Assembly: GCA_002105175.1 (NCBI GenBank) | Contig: MCGE01000006.1 | Coordinates: 1,798,001 to 1,862,000 of the forward strand | Length of the DNA stretch: 64,000 bases | Direction of reading: 5' to 3' | Source of the DNA: Absidia repens | Taxonomy: Eukaryota > Mucoromycota > Mucoromycetes > Mucorales > Cunninghamellaceae | In this document: piece after piece, positions 27,501 to 38,724 of the stretch | Numbering within the stretch: position 1 is the first letter of the stretch | How the letters are laid out: every line of letters begins with the position of its first letter | The notes under the pieces: generated by a model | The model's input: only the letters and a program-made list of their open reading frames with translations | Told to the model about the DNA's origin: nothing | Database searches by the model: none | Made by a program: the position numbers and the translations under genes

Positions 27501-28235
27501 TTATTCCGTTTGAGTCTTGCTGTTGGAGGTGGTATCCACTGTTGAGGAGGAAGAGGACGAGGAACCATACTTTTGTTTTGCTCGACGGGCATTTCTTGCT
27601 TTTTGTTTAGCTATCTTGGTTGATTTCTTTGCGTTTTTGCTAAGTGATCCATTCCACAAATCATCCAATTTTTCTTTGAGTAGTTTCCGTGCTATTCCAC
27701 GATTTTCTTGAAGCGATCTTGTTTGTTGACACTACAATAAAAGAACCATTGGGTGTGAGTGAGTAAGAGCTCCTTATTATTATCATTTTCCACAAGTTAA
27801 CGCACATACCCAAACCCCAGTTTGCAGGTCCCCTCCCCCTCCCTTTCCCATCCTTTCCTTTAATTTTTTGAGCCGATGGTCCCTGTCATTTCCACCTCCT
27901 CATACCCTAGATAGATTCTTCCTATTTACCTGCACGCGAATCCCTGTAGGAATGTGTCGTAGATCAACACAACTTGAGCGTTTATTGATACATTGTCCAC
28001 CTGGTCCAGATCCTTTCACAAACTTTTCTACCAAGTCTTCGTCGTTCAACACAATTTTCTGCCTGATAGCCTTTAGGGTTGTCGTTGATTTGGCCGTTGG
28101 TGCTGAGCCGCTGTTCGTTGGTTTTGTTGATGCCGTGGTATATGATGCTGTCATGAATCGAGAAGATATACCATATGGCATGTATTGAAGAGATGTCTTT
28201 AATGGCGAATAGAATCGAGAGAGTATAGATTGCAT
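27501..28235 (-). CDS. Organellar GGQ peptidyl-hydrolase (MTRFR/C12orf65-like release factor)
   Basis: 178-residue class-I release-factor-like protein. Exons 28235-27930 and 27731-27501, GTAAAT donor and TTGTAG acceptor, phase 0. The N terminus ([18 protein letters not shown]..., basic and hydroxylated, no acids for 60 residues) looks like a mitochondrial presequence. The catalytic loop [11 protein letters not shown] carries GGQ at 79-81, followed by [20 protein letters not shown] and then a Lys/Arg-rich C-terminal tail ([22 protein letters not shown]) that ends in a Ser run. The codon-recognition domains of RF1/RF2 are absent. This architecture is that of C12orf65/MTRFR and yeast Rso55, which rescue stalled mitoribosomes by peptidyl-tRNA hydrolysis. 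Divergently arranged with RTT109. Confidence 0.88.
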
Positions 28236-28590
28236 ATTTATTTAACAAAGAAAAGGGAAGGGAAAAAAATAATCGTTTCAAAAAAAAAAATCACGCTGGG
28301 ATTTAAACTCCTACCTCTGTCCAAAGACAAAATCCAACAGTGCCGCTGACACCTCACACCAAAAACGTTTTGAGGTCAACATCGATACAGAGGGTGAAAT
28401 ATAGTTAACTTCGCAGTGGGCTACGCACATGTTCCTGAAACTAGATTACTTCTGGATCAGCAACCTTCGCCATCTTCGCGATAGATTTGGTTTGCAGTTT
28501 GGCTTTTTTTTTTTTTTTAATCCAAAAACCCCGCTCCAACCTACTCCTCTTTTCTTTTTTGTCGCACGAAAACACAAATATAAAATCGAC
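28236..28590. other. Divergent spacer between release factor and RTT109
   Basis: 355 bp. An A11 run followed by a stretch at 28291-28362 that faintly resembles a tRNA on the minus strand, but the acceptor stem does not pair (see rejected). A T16 run near 28503 and a C-rich leader precede the RTT109 start. Confidence 0.4.
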
Positions 28591-29970
28591 ATGGATCACC
28601 ATTTCGAAAAACAAGTCCAACAGCGATTCTCAACACTTCCGAGCCATCAATACTATCGTATCTACAGCCTGTCCAAGCGACCTGAAGATTGTGCTTCTTT
28701 AACGCCAACAGTGGATCAGCAATCGACCCAAGTAGTGCATCGCCTGGTTCTTGTCACCACAGCAACAAACACCCAACAAGATGGTGATGGTGAACGACTC
28801 GTCAGCGGTCTGGAAGTTTATGAATACACCACCCGTCACTCATCAAAGAACAACAACAAAGATGATGATGATGAGCAGAAAGGTACGCCACCACTAAGAC
28901 GGACGATCTATATTAGCAAAATTGACACCACAGGATCCATACTGGCAAGGGGCGTGACACGGCGATTAGTACAGGCGTATGTAGCTAGCCAACAACAACA
29001 AGTGGGACCATGTTCGATCCATGTCTTTGCGCGTGCGCAACCTCAATACCTTTTTCCACATTCGGCGAATGATCCATCCAAACGAGTGTTGACCGATCGA
29101 CAACTCGTGGCATGGTGGCGGACGACACTCAGTAACAAGGATCTTTATTCGATGGGTGGGGATGATAACAGCAGCGTGACAACAACACCTTTTTGGATTG
29201 TACCAGGTGTGGATGAACAAGGAGCACTTTATGATATTGGACAAAAACAACGACTTGTTGGTGACCATGGGGTGGTGACTTGGCGGTATGGTTATCCTTA
29301 CGCTGGTGATGCTTTGGCAAAGGACACGATCCCACGATTTGAAGATGATGGCAAAGCACGGTATCTAGGGACGCTCTTGGATTCGGCTGGAAAAAATAAT
29401 GACGAGGACGATCAACAGAACTTGACGGTGGATGATTTTTGGACTTTGTTTGGCTATAGTGAAGAATGCGGGGCGGGCAAATTGACGGCCATATTTGTGA
29501 TCGAGATCTCTAGCACCAGCACCACCACCGCCAATAACGACGACGACAAACCATTCTCTTCATCTGAGACAACACCACCACCCTTGGATGACGATGAATA
29601 CACTCGCATTTGGAACTCGCTAATGACCATGGACTTCCATGATGAATCTTCCAATCTGGAATCTACGAAGACGTGGCTCAAGACATGGCAAACCATTGTG
29701 TCACTGCGATCTTTTGCCATCACCTCGAACCAAAACAACAACATCGGCAGCAACAGTCATCATAGCACAGGATCATCATCGACGAAAGACAGCATATCTC
29801 AACCTATTCAAACACCGACCGTCAAACGCAAACAACCAACAACATCTTCACCTAGAGAAACACCGAATGTTAGCAATACGACAACTGCAATGCACGCACA
29901 CCCTACAACTGATGCTTCGGCGACTGTAGTCAATGTATTAGTGCCAAAGCGCCGCAAAAAGGAAAATTGA
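28591..29970 (+). CDS. RTT109: Histone acetyltransferase Rtt109
   Basis: 459-residue fungal KAT11-family enzyme that acetylates histone H3 (K56, with K9/K27 depending on the chaperone, Vps75 or Asf1) during replication-coupled nucleosome assembly. Single exon. ATG at 28591 (MDHHFEKQVQQRF) is the first ATG in a good A-rich context; the frame is open upstream without another ATG that fits the family. Landmarks: RRLVQAYV, GPCSIHVFARAQPQYLFP, KRVLTDRQLVAWWR, WRYGYPYAGDALAKDTIPRF with DDGKARYLGTLLD, TVDDFWTLFGYSEECGAGKLTA. Poly-Asp/Asn insertions occur at about residues 88-98 and in the second half. The C-terminal 80 residues are a Ser/Thr/Asn-rich tail ending in the basic PKRRKKEN, a likely nuclear signal. 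Convergent with the small secreted protein downstream. Confidence 0.95.
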   Translation: MDHHFEKQVQQRFSTLPSHQYYRIYSLSKRPEDCASLTPTVDQQSTQVVHRLVLVTTATNTQQDGDGERLVSGLEVYEYTTRHSSKNNNKDDDDEQKGTPPLRRTIYISKIDTTGSILARGVTRRLVQAYVASQQQQVGPCSIHVFARAQPQYLFPHSANDPSKRVLTDRQLVAWWRTTLSNKDLYSMGGDDNSSVTTTPFWIVPGVDEQGALYDIGQKQRLVGDHGVVTWRYGYPYAGDALAKDTIPRFEDDGKARYLGTLLDSAGKNNDEDDQQNLTVDDFWTLFGYSEECGAGKLTAIFVIEISSTSTTTANNDDDKPFSSSETTPPPLDDDEYTRIWNSLMTMDFHDESSNLESTKTWLKTWQTIVSLRSFAITSNQNNNIGSNSHHSTGSSSTKDSISQPIQTPTVKRKQPTTSSPRETPNVSNTTTAMHAHPTTDASATVVNVLVPKRRKKEN

Positions 29971-30221
29971 TCTGGTAGATATACATAGACTCCTCACATT
30001 ATTTTATTTGATACATTATTAGATAGTTATTAGTATTAGTATTAGTATTAGTATTGCTACTATTATTATTATCATATATTCAATAAATGGCCCTATCTAT
30101 CATTTTTTATTTATTTATTTATTATGTGTGGTTTTACTTTTCTTTCCTATTTTTGGATTTATGGTTGATTTAATTATGTCAGTTAGGTGAGTATGAAAGA
30201 AGGGGGGTGATCGGAATGATT

Positions 30222-30674
30222 TTATACAGTGATGTAGCGACGGGTGATAGTTGTGGTGGCAACGGGGATAGTGAGGACTGTGGTTCGGATAGGAATGGTG
30301 ATAGTCACTAGCCCTTCGGGGAGCGTGGTAGTGAAATATGCATAAGGGATATCAATGGTAGTGGTAGCGATAGGGATGGTAGTGGTTGTTGACGTGACAG
30401 GATCCTCGACGACATTTGTGGTAGTACAATCGGGGTCACTGGTAGTGGTATATTTATCGACCATATATGTGTGCTCGGCGGCCACTTTGCCTGCACTGTA
30501 GCCGCTGTTATATCCTCGATCATACTCATCCGCATTAGTATCGTTTTTAGGACGTAGTGTTACAACAGGGTAGTTTGGTGCATCATCGTAATTATTGCGT
30601 CTATAGTCATAACCTGTTACTTGCATCACTAGCAGGTACAGCAGTAGTAGTGATAATAAAAGCTCCCTTTTCAT
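30222..30674 (-). CDS. Small secreted Thr-rich protein
   Basis: 150-residue single-exon ORF with a strong signal peptide (MKRELLLSLLLLYLLVMQVTG, cleavage probably after VTG). The mature part begins with a Tyr/Asn/Asp-rich segment, then DRGYNSGYSAGKVAAEHTY. The last 80 residues are Thr-rich beta-type repeats (TTTTIPIATTTIDIPYAY, TVLTIPVATTTITRR) built on a T-I-P-x-x-T-T-T motif. There are only two cysteines, next to a Thr run. No GPI signal, because the C terminus is not hydrophobic enough. It resembles fungal cell-wall or surface proteins in composition only; no family is recognised. Convergent with RTT109, 251 bp away. Confidence 0.6.
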   Translation of the reverse strand: MKRELLLSLLLLYLLVMQVTGYDYRRNNYDDAPNYPVVTLRPKNDTNADEYDRGYNSGYSAGKVAAEHTYMVDKYTTTSDPDCTTTNVVEDPVTSTTTTIPIATTTIDIPYAYFTTTLPEGLVTITIPIRTTVLTIPVATTTITRRYITV

Positions 30675-31575
30675 CTTTTTTACGTGATGTATATTTTTTT
30701 TTAATAATAAAGAAGGAAGTTGCCAAAAAAAAAAGCTGCTTCAGTTTGACCTGATGTGCATGATATAGTAGTGATATATGTGTTTTTGATAGATCAGCCT
30801 CGATCCAAATTTTTCTTTTAATAGTCGGAGCAATTCTGACGGTCTTCATCAGGTTTGGCTTTACACTCGTCTTTTTTTTTTTCTCTTTTTTTTTTTTTGA
30901 CAGCAACATCTAAGTATATGGTGTAAATAGCATAGAGATGGCTGTCTCGGTAGACGTGGGATATGTAGTAACATAAGATGATCAAACTGACAGTTCTGAC
31001 AGCGGGACAGGTACTACAATTTAAAATCAGCTAGGGTAGGCTACGCCGAGGACTCGAGAGGAAAATCAGGGACCAGATAAGTCTTTTCTTTTTTCTTCTG
31101 GGTACGAGAAATTGCCCCACCCCAAACGTGTATTGACTCATCTACGTCGTTACGAATGACCTTAAAGGCTAGTCATAACAGTATCTAAAGTAAAAGAAAA
31201 AAATTCCGAAAACGTTTCTTCGTCTTTTAATCATAAACCATCAGCCAAATGGTGACAATCCACTTAAACTTTAGGTAATCTCCGCTTTAGATTGGGTCAT
31301 TGGGACCTTTATTGCTATAGGGCTTTGCCAGCCTCTTCTTCTAGATCAAGTCACTTTTTTATTAACTCCGCAACCAGACTTTTTTTTTGTGCCTAAACTC
31401 TTTTTTTTTTCCTTTTTTTTTTTTTTTTTTTCTTCAGAACTTCTTTTTTTATTTAATCAATCTTTATCATGTGTATGTAGAATCTTGGTGGCATGTTGAG
31501 AAGGATTTGGATCTGGAACTAATTCTTTGTTTTGATCTATCAATAGCTGGCAAAAAGAAAACTCAAAAGCAAAAG
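30675..31575. other. Intergenic: upstream regions of secreted protein and eIF4B gene
   Basis: No gene supported. Contains T runs near 30870-30898 and 31400-31430 and a relatively complex stretch at 30900-31390 with no ORF above 40 codons that looks coding. A long T-rich leader precedes the eIF4B start. Confidence 0.45.
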
Positions 31576-33240
31576 ATGTCTCTGTCTGACTTCTTGGCTG
31601 ATGAATGTAAGTGCACAGACGGACGACGGAAAAATAACACTACGGCAATACACAGAATTTTTCACTCACATGGTAACTTTTTTTGTTTTTGTTTAATTAG
31701 CCAGTGGATCATGGGCCGATGAAATGTCTGATCTCCCTTCTGCCCGTAAGTAGCAAATTGAAAAAAAAGTTATGTATGACATGGACTCATATATATCAAC
31801 TTTATTATGTAATGCCTTTCTTGATCATGATCTGTCAACTCTTGTAAAATAGCTTCAGGTAAATAAAAAAAGGAAGAACTATTTGATAGAGCATGTGTAT
31901 GGGAAAGGAGAAACGGACGAACAGAGGGGTGATATACTTTTATCTCATCATTTATTATATTTATATGATTGATTACAAATAGTAAGCAGAGAAGATAACG
32001 GTGCCTTTGGTGGTAGCGGTGGTAGTCGTTTTGGTAAGTCAATCTATTTTTTTTTCTGGAGAAAAGGAAGTTGGGGTTTATCAAATAACAATAACTAAAC
32101 AACGTCTCCTTGTTTAGATGATTTGCCTCGCGGTCCCGCTCGCAACGCTGGTGGTGATCGCTTTGGTGATCGTGGAGACAGACATGAAGGTGGTGGTGGT
32201 TTCCGCGAACGTGAAGGTGGTTTCCGCGAACGTGAAGGTGGTTTCCGTGAACGCGAAGGTGGTTTCCGTGAACGTGAAGGTGGTTTCCGTGAACGTGAAC
32301 GCTCATTCCCTCCTCGTGCTCCTGCCGTCTTGCCTACTGAACCTCCTTTCACCGCTCATATTGGTAACTTGTCCTTTGATGTCAATGACGATGATGTCGC
32401 TGACTTCTTCTCTGGCATGAAGGTAAATAGAATATTATTATTATAAAAAAATTAGAAATTACATGGATTTATAATTGATGAATTACTTTTTATTAGATTG
32501 TTCAAGTCCGTATCTTGCGTGATCGTGACAGTGACCGACACAAGGGTTATGGTTACATTGAATTCGAAGATCTTGATTCTTTGAAGGCTGCTTTGGAATT
32601 AAATGGCGAAGTATGAGGAAAAAAGAGGAACGATAGGCAAAACCTGAATGTTCAAACTGACTGACTGCTCTATTTTTATTGGTAGTCTCTTCAAAACCGT
32701 GCTGTCCGTGTTAACATTGCTGAACCTCGTAAGTAGGAGAAAAAAAAAAGGAATCATACCTCACATTGGAAATGAATGACTCACACATGCAATGTAAATA
32801 TTTTATCATCATTTAGCCAAGGAACGCACCGATCGCCCTGAACGTCAAGATCGTACCAATGTTGGTACCTGGCGCCGTGAAGGACCTGTATCTCTTCCTG
32901 AACGTCAAGAACGTCCCGAACGCCGAGAAGGTGGATTCCGTGAACGTCAAGAACGCCCCGAACGCTCCTTCGGTGATCGTCGCTCAGACACTTCATGGAG
33001 TGGCGGTGCCTTTTCCAGAGACAACGGCAACTCCCGTCGTGGTGCTCCCCCTGCTGAACGTCCTCGTTTGAACCTTTTGCCTCGTACTGTGGGTGGTGGA
33101 AACAAGGCGATGACAGTGCCAAGTCTGCCAAGGCCAGTCCTTTCGGTCAAGCCAAGCCTGTCGATACCAACAAGGTGCTGGAACGTGTGGAAGACAAGAT
33201 TCAACATTTGAAGGTGGATGATGACAAGAAGGAAGAATAG
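31576..33240 (+). CDS. TIF3: eIF4B-like translation initiation factor (apparent frameshift in last exon)
   Basis: RNA-binding cofactor of the eIF4A helicase in cap-dependent initiation. Exons 31576-31606, 31701-31745, (31853-31858), 31983-32033, 32118-32422, 32497-32610, 32686-32728, 32817-33240. Family landmarks: MSLSDFLADE start, SWADEM, Gly/Arg region with five FRERE(G/R)(G/S) heptads, PPFTAHIGNLSFDV, an RRM with RNP1-like KGYGYIEFED and RAVRVNIAEP, Arg/Glu-rich RERQERPERR repeats, RPRLNLLPRT, and SPFGQAKPVDT with a charged coiled tail. The tail is encoded one frame off from the exon start. As written the frame stops at 33211 with an unrelated C terminus, so one base is missing near 33090-33106 (details in findings). 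Either a sequencing deletion or a true C-terminal truncation; the former is more likely. Confidence 0.88.
32198..32302 (+). repeat. Five tandem 21-nt units in eIF4B gene
   Basis: Five near-perfect copies of a 21-bp unit (ggtttccgTgaacgTgaaggt type) encode Gly-Phe-Arg-Glu-Arg-Glu-Gly heptads. Differences are confined to synonymous CGC/CGT changes, except for the last unit, which ends RS. Confidence 0.9.
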
Positions 33241-33862
33241 ATGATGAGGTTTCACGCCCGCCCGCCCCCTCCTCTCCCTCTCTCCTTACCCCTGTTTATT
33301 TTAGTACTCCTCTTTTTTATTTATCATGATCCTACATTCTCTCTTCATTAGTTTTACTATATAGTTTGTCTCTTCATCTTACTTTTTTGATATATAAATA
33401 TATACATATATATATATTATTCATTATTTTTCTTTTGCCACATCTCTCCTACATCCCATGTCTATTAGTTATTATTTATTTTATATTTATAAATAAAAAA
33501 ATTACTTTATTCGTACTATTTGATTCGTTGCGGCTCTCATACGTGATACTATATTTATTTCTCTATTTATTTGTTGGATCCCGTCATCATCAACTTTGTT
33601 ATAAAGTATACTTCTCTTGGTTTAGCTAGTTTTTTTTTTAGTACCCATGTTTTATCACTATTTAGTTCAATCACCACTAGACTTAACACTATTTACGGGA
33701 TCCTACATATCGTACTGAAACAATAAAGAAATGTCGTTTGTGCCTTTGATGCAAACTATAATAAAACGTTCCGATATTCCGCTTTGCATGATATCAAAGG
33801 TACAGTCTCTATTAAAAATGTTTCTTATGCGTTGGTGAAGTTACAAAGGTGAATATCACCAC

Positions 33863-33893
<31 letters not shown>

Positions 33894-33899
33894 ATTGAT
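33241..33899. other. Intergenic: eIF4B 3' region
   Basis: Highly AT-rich, with (TA)n near 33395-33415, an AATAAAAAAA signal near 33492 and an A30 run at about 33861-33891 immediately before repeat copy B. No gene. Confidence 0.5.
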
Positions 33900-34893
33900 C
33901 TGGTGGATGTAGGTAAAGACGGGCGAGGGACGGGGAAGTGTGACAAGTAATTATAGACAAGCTAGAAAATAAACGTACAAAATAATCTCTTGCAACTGCT
34001 GTACTGTACATACAATACAACATACAACATTAATCGAGCAGGAAGCTGACTCACTTTGATAATAAGTGGTCTAAAACTGCCAACTAGTTCCAGGGTCTTT
34101 AGAGTGAAAGAAGATATAGGCGATAAAGTAACTAGAAAATAGGTTTTTGGTAGAGTACTCACAAATAACAAAAAGAAACTACAGTACAGGGTCAGAGCAT
34201 GATTATGATGAATAAAAAGGACAAATTTTATTGAAGCACATATGGTAGATACTAAAACTAAAAGGCAGAAGAGGGGAGGGGCAGGTCATTGTGTGAAGGG
34301 ATTCAATGGAAGGATGTAGTTGAGGAAGCAGGAAGGGACTTTTGCGAGATTTGAAGTTTGACAAAAGCTAATCGAAAGGGACAATTGTAAAGTGGCAACT
34401 AATATACTATACAATTCAGGAAAAAGGCTAAAGGTGTATCTTTTATTGCATCACAGAAAAGGTCAACACTAATACTAATATTAATAACAATAAAATGAGT
34501 GGTGATAGTAAAAAAAAAAAAAAAAGGACCTATTGTACATATTGGACGTACATGACATGAGAGATAGAGATTAATGAACATTTCTTATTGAAAGATGTAA
34601 AAAGAGACATATTTTATTCAGATGTAGATACAATCTATGAACAAACTAAGCTAATGAAGACTCCAAAAAGCCAACTGATGGAGGGTCCTAAATCATGAAT
34701 TCAAAATGAAAGGGTTTCCCCATGCATCTTATCATCCCTATTCTGAAAACGCTTCTAAACTAGTCCCGACACTAATCTAAGTCCATCATAACCTAAAAAA
34801 AGTTGAATGGTGAAGAAAAAAAGAAGTTGGAAAGAAAGAGAGAGGGAAAAAGTAAAATTTGTGAGTAAATAGATATTCACGTGGACGGGGTTT
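33900..34893 (+). repeat. Dispersed repeat family, copy B
   Basis: Shares the ordered blocks of copy A: AAGTGGTCTAAAACTGCCAACTAGTT near 34063, GGTCAGAGCATGATTATG near 34190, two 'ttttatt' boxes (near 34225 and 34610), GTTTCCCCATGCATCTTAT near 34714, AAAGTTGAATGGTGAAG near 34800 and ATTCACGTGGACGGGG at 34877-34892. Left end approximate. No coding capacity. Confidence 0.75.
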
Positions 34894-36020
34894 AAAATAT
34901 TTTTTTTTCCGTAGGCAGTGCCCCGGCTACTGTCCTCGGCTTCCAGATATACAGTACGACGTACAAGGACCTCTTGAATGCTTTTAGAAAATAGCCATGG
35001 TGAACGTATTATAAAAAGACAGTGAATAACAGATAAAAAATAGGATGATTGAAGGGTATAGGAAGGTATTTAGTTTTACCCACATAAATATTCCTTTTTA
35101 TTTTCCCGGTAAAGGTCTGATGTTGCCATGCCTTTTACCCCTCAGCCAAAACCCAACAACATCAAATGTCAAATGGCGTTTTTTTCTTTTATAAAAACTA
35201 AAATCACCATAGGAGGGCTCCGAATATACAGAAAAAAAATAATTACAAAATTAGTAACGATGCACTCGAGACTTGACTGGTTGTCGAGCACTGCAAAAAC
35301 AAGCAAATACCCGTTTCTACGTCCAAAACGCCATTGCTTTTATTTTTTCCGCCCATGGCATCCAGCCCCTCTTTCTCTCTCTCTGTCTCTCAAAAAAAAA
35401 AAAAATATCGATAACCCCACTTTGCTATGAACATGATGAAAACATGCCTGAAAAAAAAGGAGCCAATATTCATGCATCGACTTTATATTCAGCTCCTGAC
35501 TCATCACTTTAATATACCGAAGACTGTAAAAACTAGCATACGTCGATCTTTTTATCATATAAATAAAATACACATAAAGGCGCACCGCATATATAAACCG
35601 CGCGCATATAATACCATACACTTCGTCCTGGCATTTCGCAAACACACGCTCTCCATAATAACCCATTTTACTAAAGAATAGATGACCATCCATAAATTTT
35701 ACAGTAACTATTGATTTCTTTTTATTATTTGATCTATATAAATACAGAGAGCATCCTATTCAAAAGAGTGTACATAAGATGTAGAGGGAGATAGAAAAGG
35801 AGGGAGGGGATAGACAAAGGATCGACGTTTTGGTATAAAGAAAAAGGGGGAGAGGGGAGCGCGGAGTTCGTGGTGACAAAATGTAAAAAAAAAAAAAAAA
35901 AAAGTCGAGTTGGGTATGCAGAATGAGGAGACAGAAAATAAAAGTAAGGGGGAGCGGAGGAAGAGGGAAAAGGGTGAAGAAGCAGAAGAAAGAGAAACAA
36001 GAAAAAAAAAAAAGACAACG
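34894..36020. other. Intergenic: after repeat B, 3' flank of mannosyltransferase
   Basis: No gene. Includes a TCTCTC-rich stretch at about 35370-35390 and purine-rich sequence at 35760-36010 that reads as T/C-rich 3' sequence for the minus-strand neighbour. Confidence 0.45.
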
Positions 36021-37470
36021 CTATTCGTTATAGATATGATATATAAGATAAGATGGAAGACCGTAGACACCAAAACCCATTGCCTTGGCCATTTTTGCGA
36101 ATCCTTCTGTTTCGACTTGATGTTGATATGGATAGGCTGGGAAATTGACACCTTCCCGATGGACTGATGACTTGACGAGAGTAAACGTAGCTCCCTACAA
36201 TAATAATAATAATAATAACACATACGTACAGAATAAAGAGAAGAAAAAAAAAAAGGAGTTGATAACGAGTTGTTGTTTTTTTTTTTTTCTGCATCGTCCC
36301 ACTTACCACGCCATCCAATGGTACTTTATCCAATTTCTTTAAATGAGTCGGCATATCCACCATCAAATAACGATCGGTGATATGGTCAATGTAGCCTAAT
36401 AAAATAAATTGAAAATGAGAATTCAAGAAATCATTCCATTGTTGTGATGAGATCATGCTTACCTTCCAACAAGACATATTCCTAATAAAAGAAAGAGCCA
36501 GTAGAAAGAAAATCGGGGAAGTTAATCTACTGCACCACATTTTTTTTTTTTTCGCCAACTATTTCTCTAAGAAGGGGGAGGGAAGACTTACGGGATCCAA
36601 CGTTTTTTGCATTTCCAAAGATTGACGAGTTTCTTGCCAATTGTTCTTATCATAGCCCCAGAAGCCATTGTCCTCGGATTCACGTAGGCAATTGGGCACC
36701 ACGACATCGACATCGACACTTTGCAAGTCTTCCAAAATGGTAGAGGGGTATTGCGTGACATCCACATCCAACCAAAGCACCCAGGCGTGTTCGTCCTTGA
36801 GAGCAGCTGTCAAGAGGTAGTTACGTGCGCGAGCCATAAACGACCGTCGGAGGGGCTGCAATTCAAATTCATGCCGGCGGCCTTCAGGTAAATCATAATC
36901 AAAATCCTTTTCAAAGATCGAGAAACTGTTGTACCCCCGACCGCTCCCATCATCACTATTCAAGAATTCGTTGGCCTTGGATTTGAGGATAGAGACCGTG
37001 TCGTCGGTAGTGTCTGATACCAGGAATGCCAGTGAGATCAAGTGTTTTGGGTAGTTTAATGCATCCACCATATCAAAATAGTGAGGCAAGTAAGCAGCGG
37101 CATTCTTCAGGGGGGTCAATATCAGTACATGTTCTTCATTGTTCTTGGCGTGTCCCGTGGCCTGGAGTTCATTGAAATCAACAAAATGAGCATTTTCTTC
37201 AGTTGAAGACGTTGCAGACGAAGGAGAGTGGGAAGAGGACGAGGACGACGAGGACAACGACGACAGTGAGGAGAATCCCATGGCTTCATTCCAAGTACGG
37301 CGACCACCTGCAGTATTACCACCGACATTAGCACGACAGTGATTGATACCAAGTTGTTTTGAGAATGTCATTAAAAACAAGCCCAGCATGGACAGAATGC
37401 CAAGGACGATCATTGTCAGACGTTTGTTGCCGCGTACAAAGAGTGTGGCTGGGTTATCTTTATGGACCAT
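36021..37470 (-). CDS. GT62 alpha-mannosyltransferase (Mnn9/Anp1/Van1 family)
   Basis: 386-residue Golgi type II membrane enzyme of the mannan polymerase family that extends N-glycan outer chains. Exons 37470-36592, 36481-36463 (19 nt), 36395-36307, 36194-36021; phases close. ATG at 37470 (MVHKDNPATL) is chosen because it is followed by a short basic stretch and one signal anchor (LTMIVLGILSMLGLFLMTF, about 19-37). A Ser-rich stem follows, then VLILTPLKNAAAYLPHYF, ARARNYLL, the metal-binding LWLDVDVTQYPS, NGFWGYDKNNWQET, LLEGY, DRYLMVDMP, LDGVGATFTLVK, VETEGFAKMAKAMGFGVYGLP and a short YLIYHIYNE end. All GT62 landmarks are present. Which of the three yeast paralogues it matches cannot be decided by eye. 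Confidence 0.92.
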
Positions 37471-38692
37471 GATATTTGTTGTGGTGGAGGTTGTTGTAGT
37501 TGTTGAAAGGGTAGAAGATAGAAAATATAAAGGAAAGGGAAGGGGAAGGAAATGAGACAAAAAAGTCAGGGTTTTTATATAAAGAGAAAGAAGCAAACAA
37601 ACAAGGAGTCTTCTTTTTTTTTTTTTTTTTTTTGCCAGAAAAATAAAAGACGTCGATCCACTCTGCAAAATTTATTTTTAACCTCAGCCAATCAAAGTGG
37701 CCGTCCTTTTTCACTCTAGGCGATCTCATTGCATCCCCTTGTCCCCCTCTTTTTTTTTTTTTTTCTTCCTGCTACTCCTAGTTCCTATCTCTCTCCCCCC
37801 TCCACGAGGTTTTTTCTACAAAAAAGCAACCTAAAAAAAATGTAATTATTCTAAAAGATGCCAAGAAGATAAAAAAACGATCATATATGCTATCATAAAA
37901 ATATTGACAGGGAGCATGAATGAAAAAACCGGCCAAAACTAACCAGGTTTGGTCTGGGACTTGATTGGACTGAACTGACGGTAATGAAATAAAGAACTGG
38001 CGCCTATTATTTTTGCGTTTTGTTTAGTAAACTAACTAAAAAATTGCTTTGTAATTTTTTAAATGATGTCAGGCAATAGGATTGAATGGATGATCCTCTT
38101 AACGCACATTCTTTTGCATGAACTCGACTCCATTTTTTATTATTTTTTTTATCACGATGCTGTTACACCAAGGTAATACTATGTATAAATCTTATCTTTT
38201 TTTTCATAACATTGTAGTACAACAGGATCCACACTGTTGGTGTACCGTACCGTATCGCTTTTAACATATCTATAAGTCAAAAAATAAACCGGAAGATGAA
38301 AAAAAACAGGTCCTTTTTTTTTTTTATTTCAGGGGTGGAAGAAACCAAGGCACATTTCTTTATTAGGAATTCTGTTTATTATCGTGAATTCATTGTTTTA
38401 TATATAAATATATATATCATAACGTGTTGATCATTTTTCCAGAAAACTAAATTGGATTAAGTTTGACTGCACTATTTATTAGTATCCCATTTGAACTCTA
38501 CATTTAATAGTCGGGGTGTCGTAAATATGCCAGTTTCATTTTGGGAAATTTTGCCCTGGTTTTTTTTTTTGGCGTACTTGACGGGATTTCAAAACTAAAC
38601 TGCCCAAAGGACAATAGGGTCTGTAGGCTGTAGGATGATTGATAGATAATATAAAGAATGCAAGCGATTAAACAATCATCATAAACATAATG

Positions 38693-38724
<32 letters not shown>

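Noticed and set aside
28291..28362. tRNA-like sequence on the minus strand, with a T-arm-like AGGAGTTTAAATCC and a following T run
   Set aside because: The acceptor-stem halves do not pair, the A and B boxes are both degenerate, and the putative anticodon stem closes only with a 14-nt loop. At best a decayed fragment.
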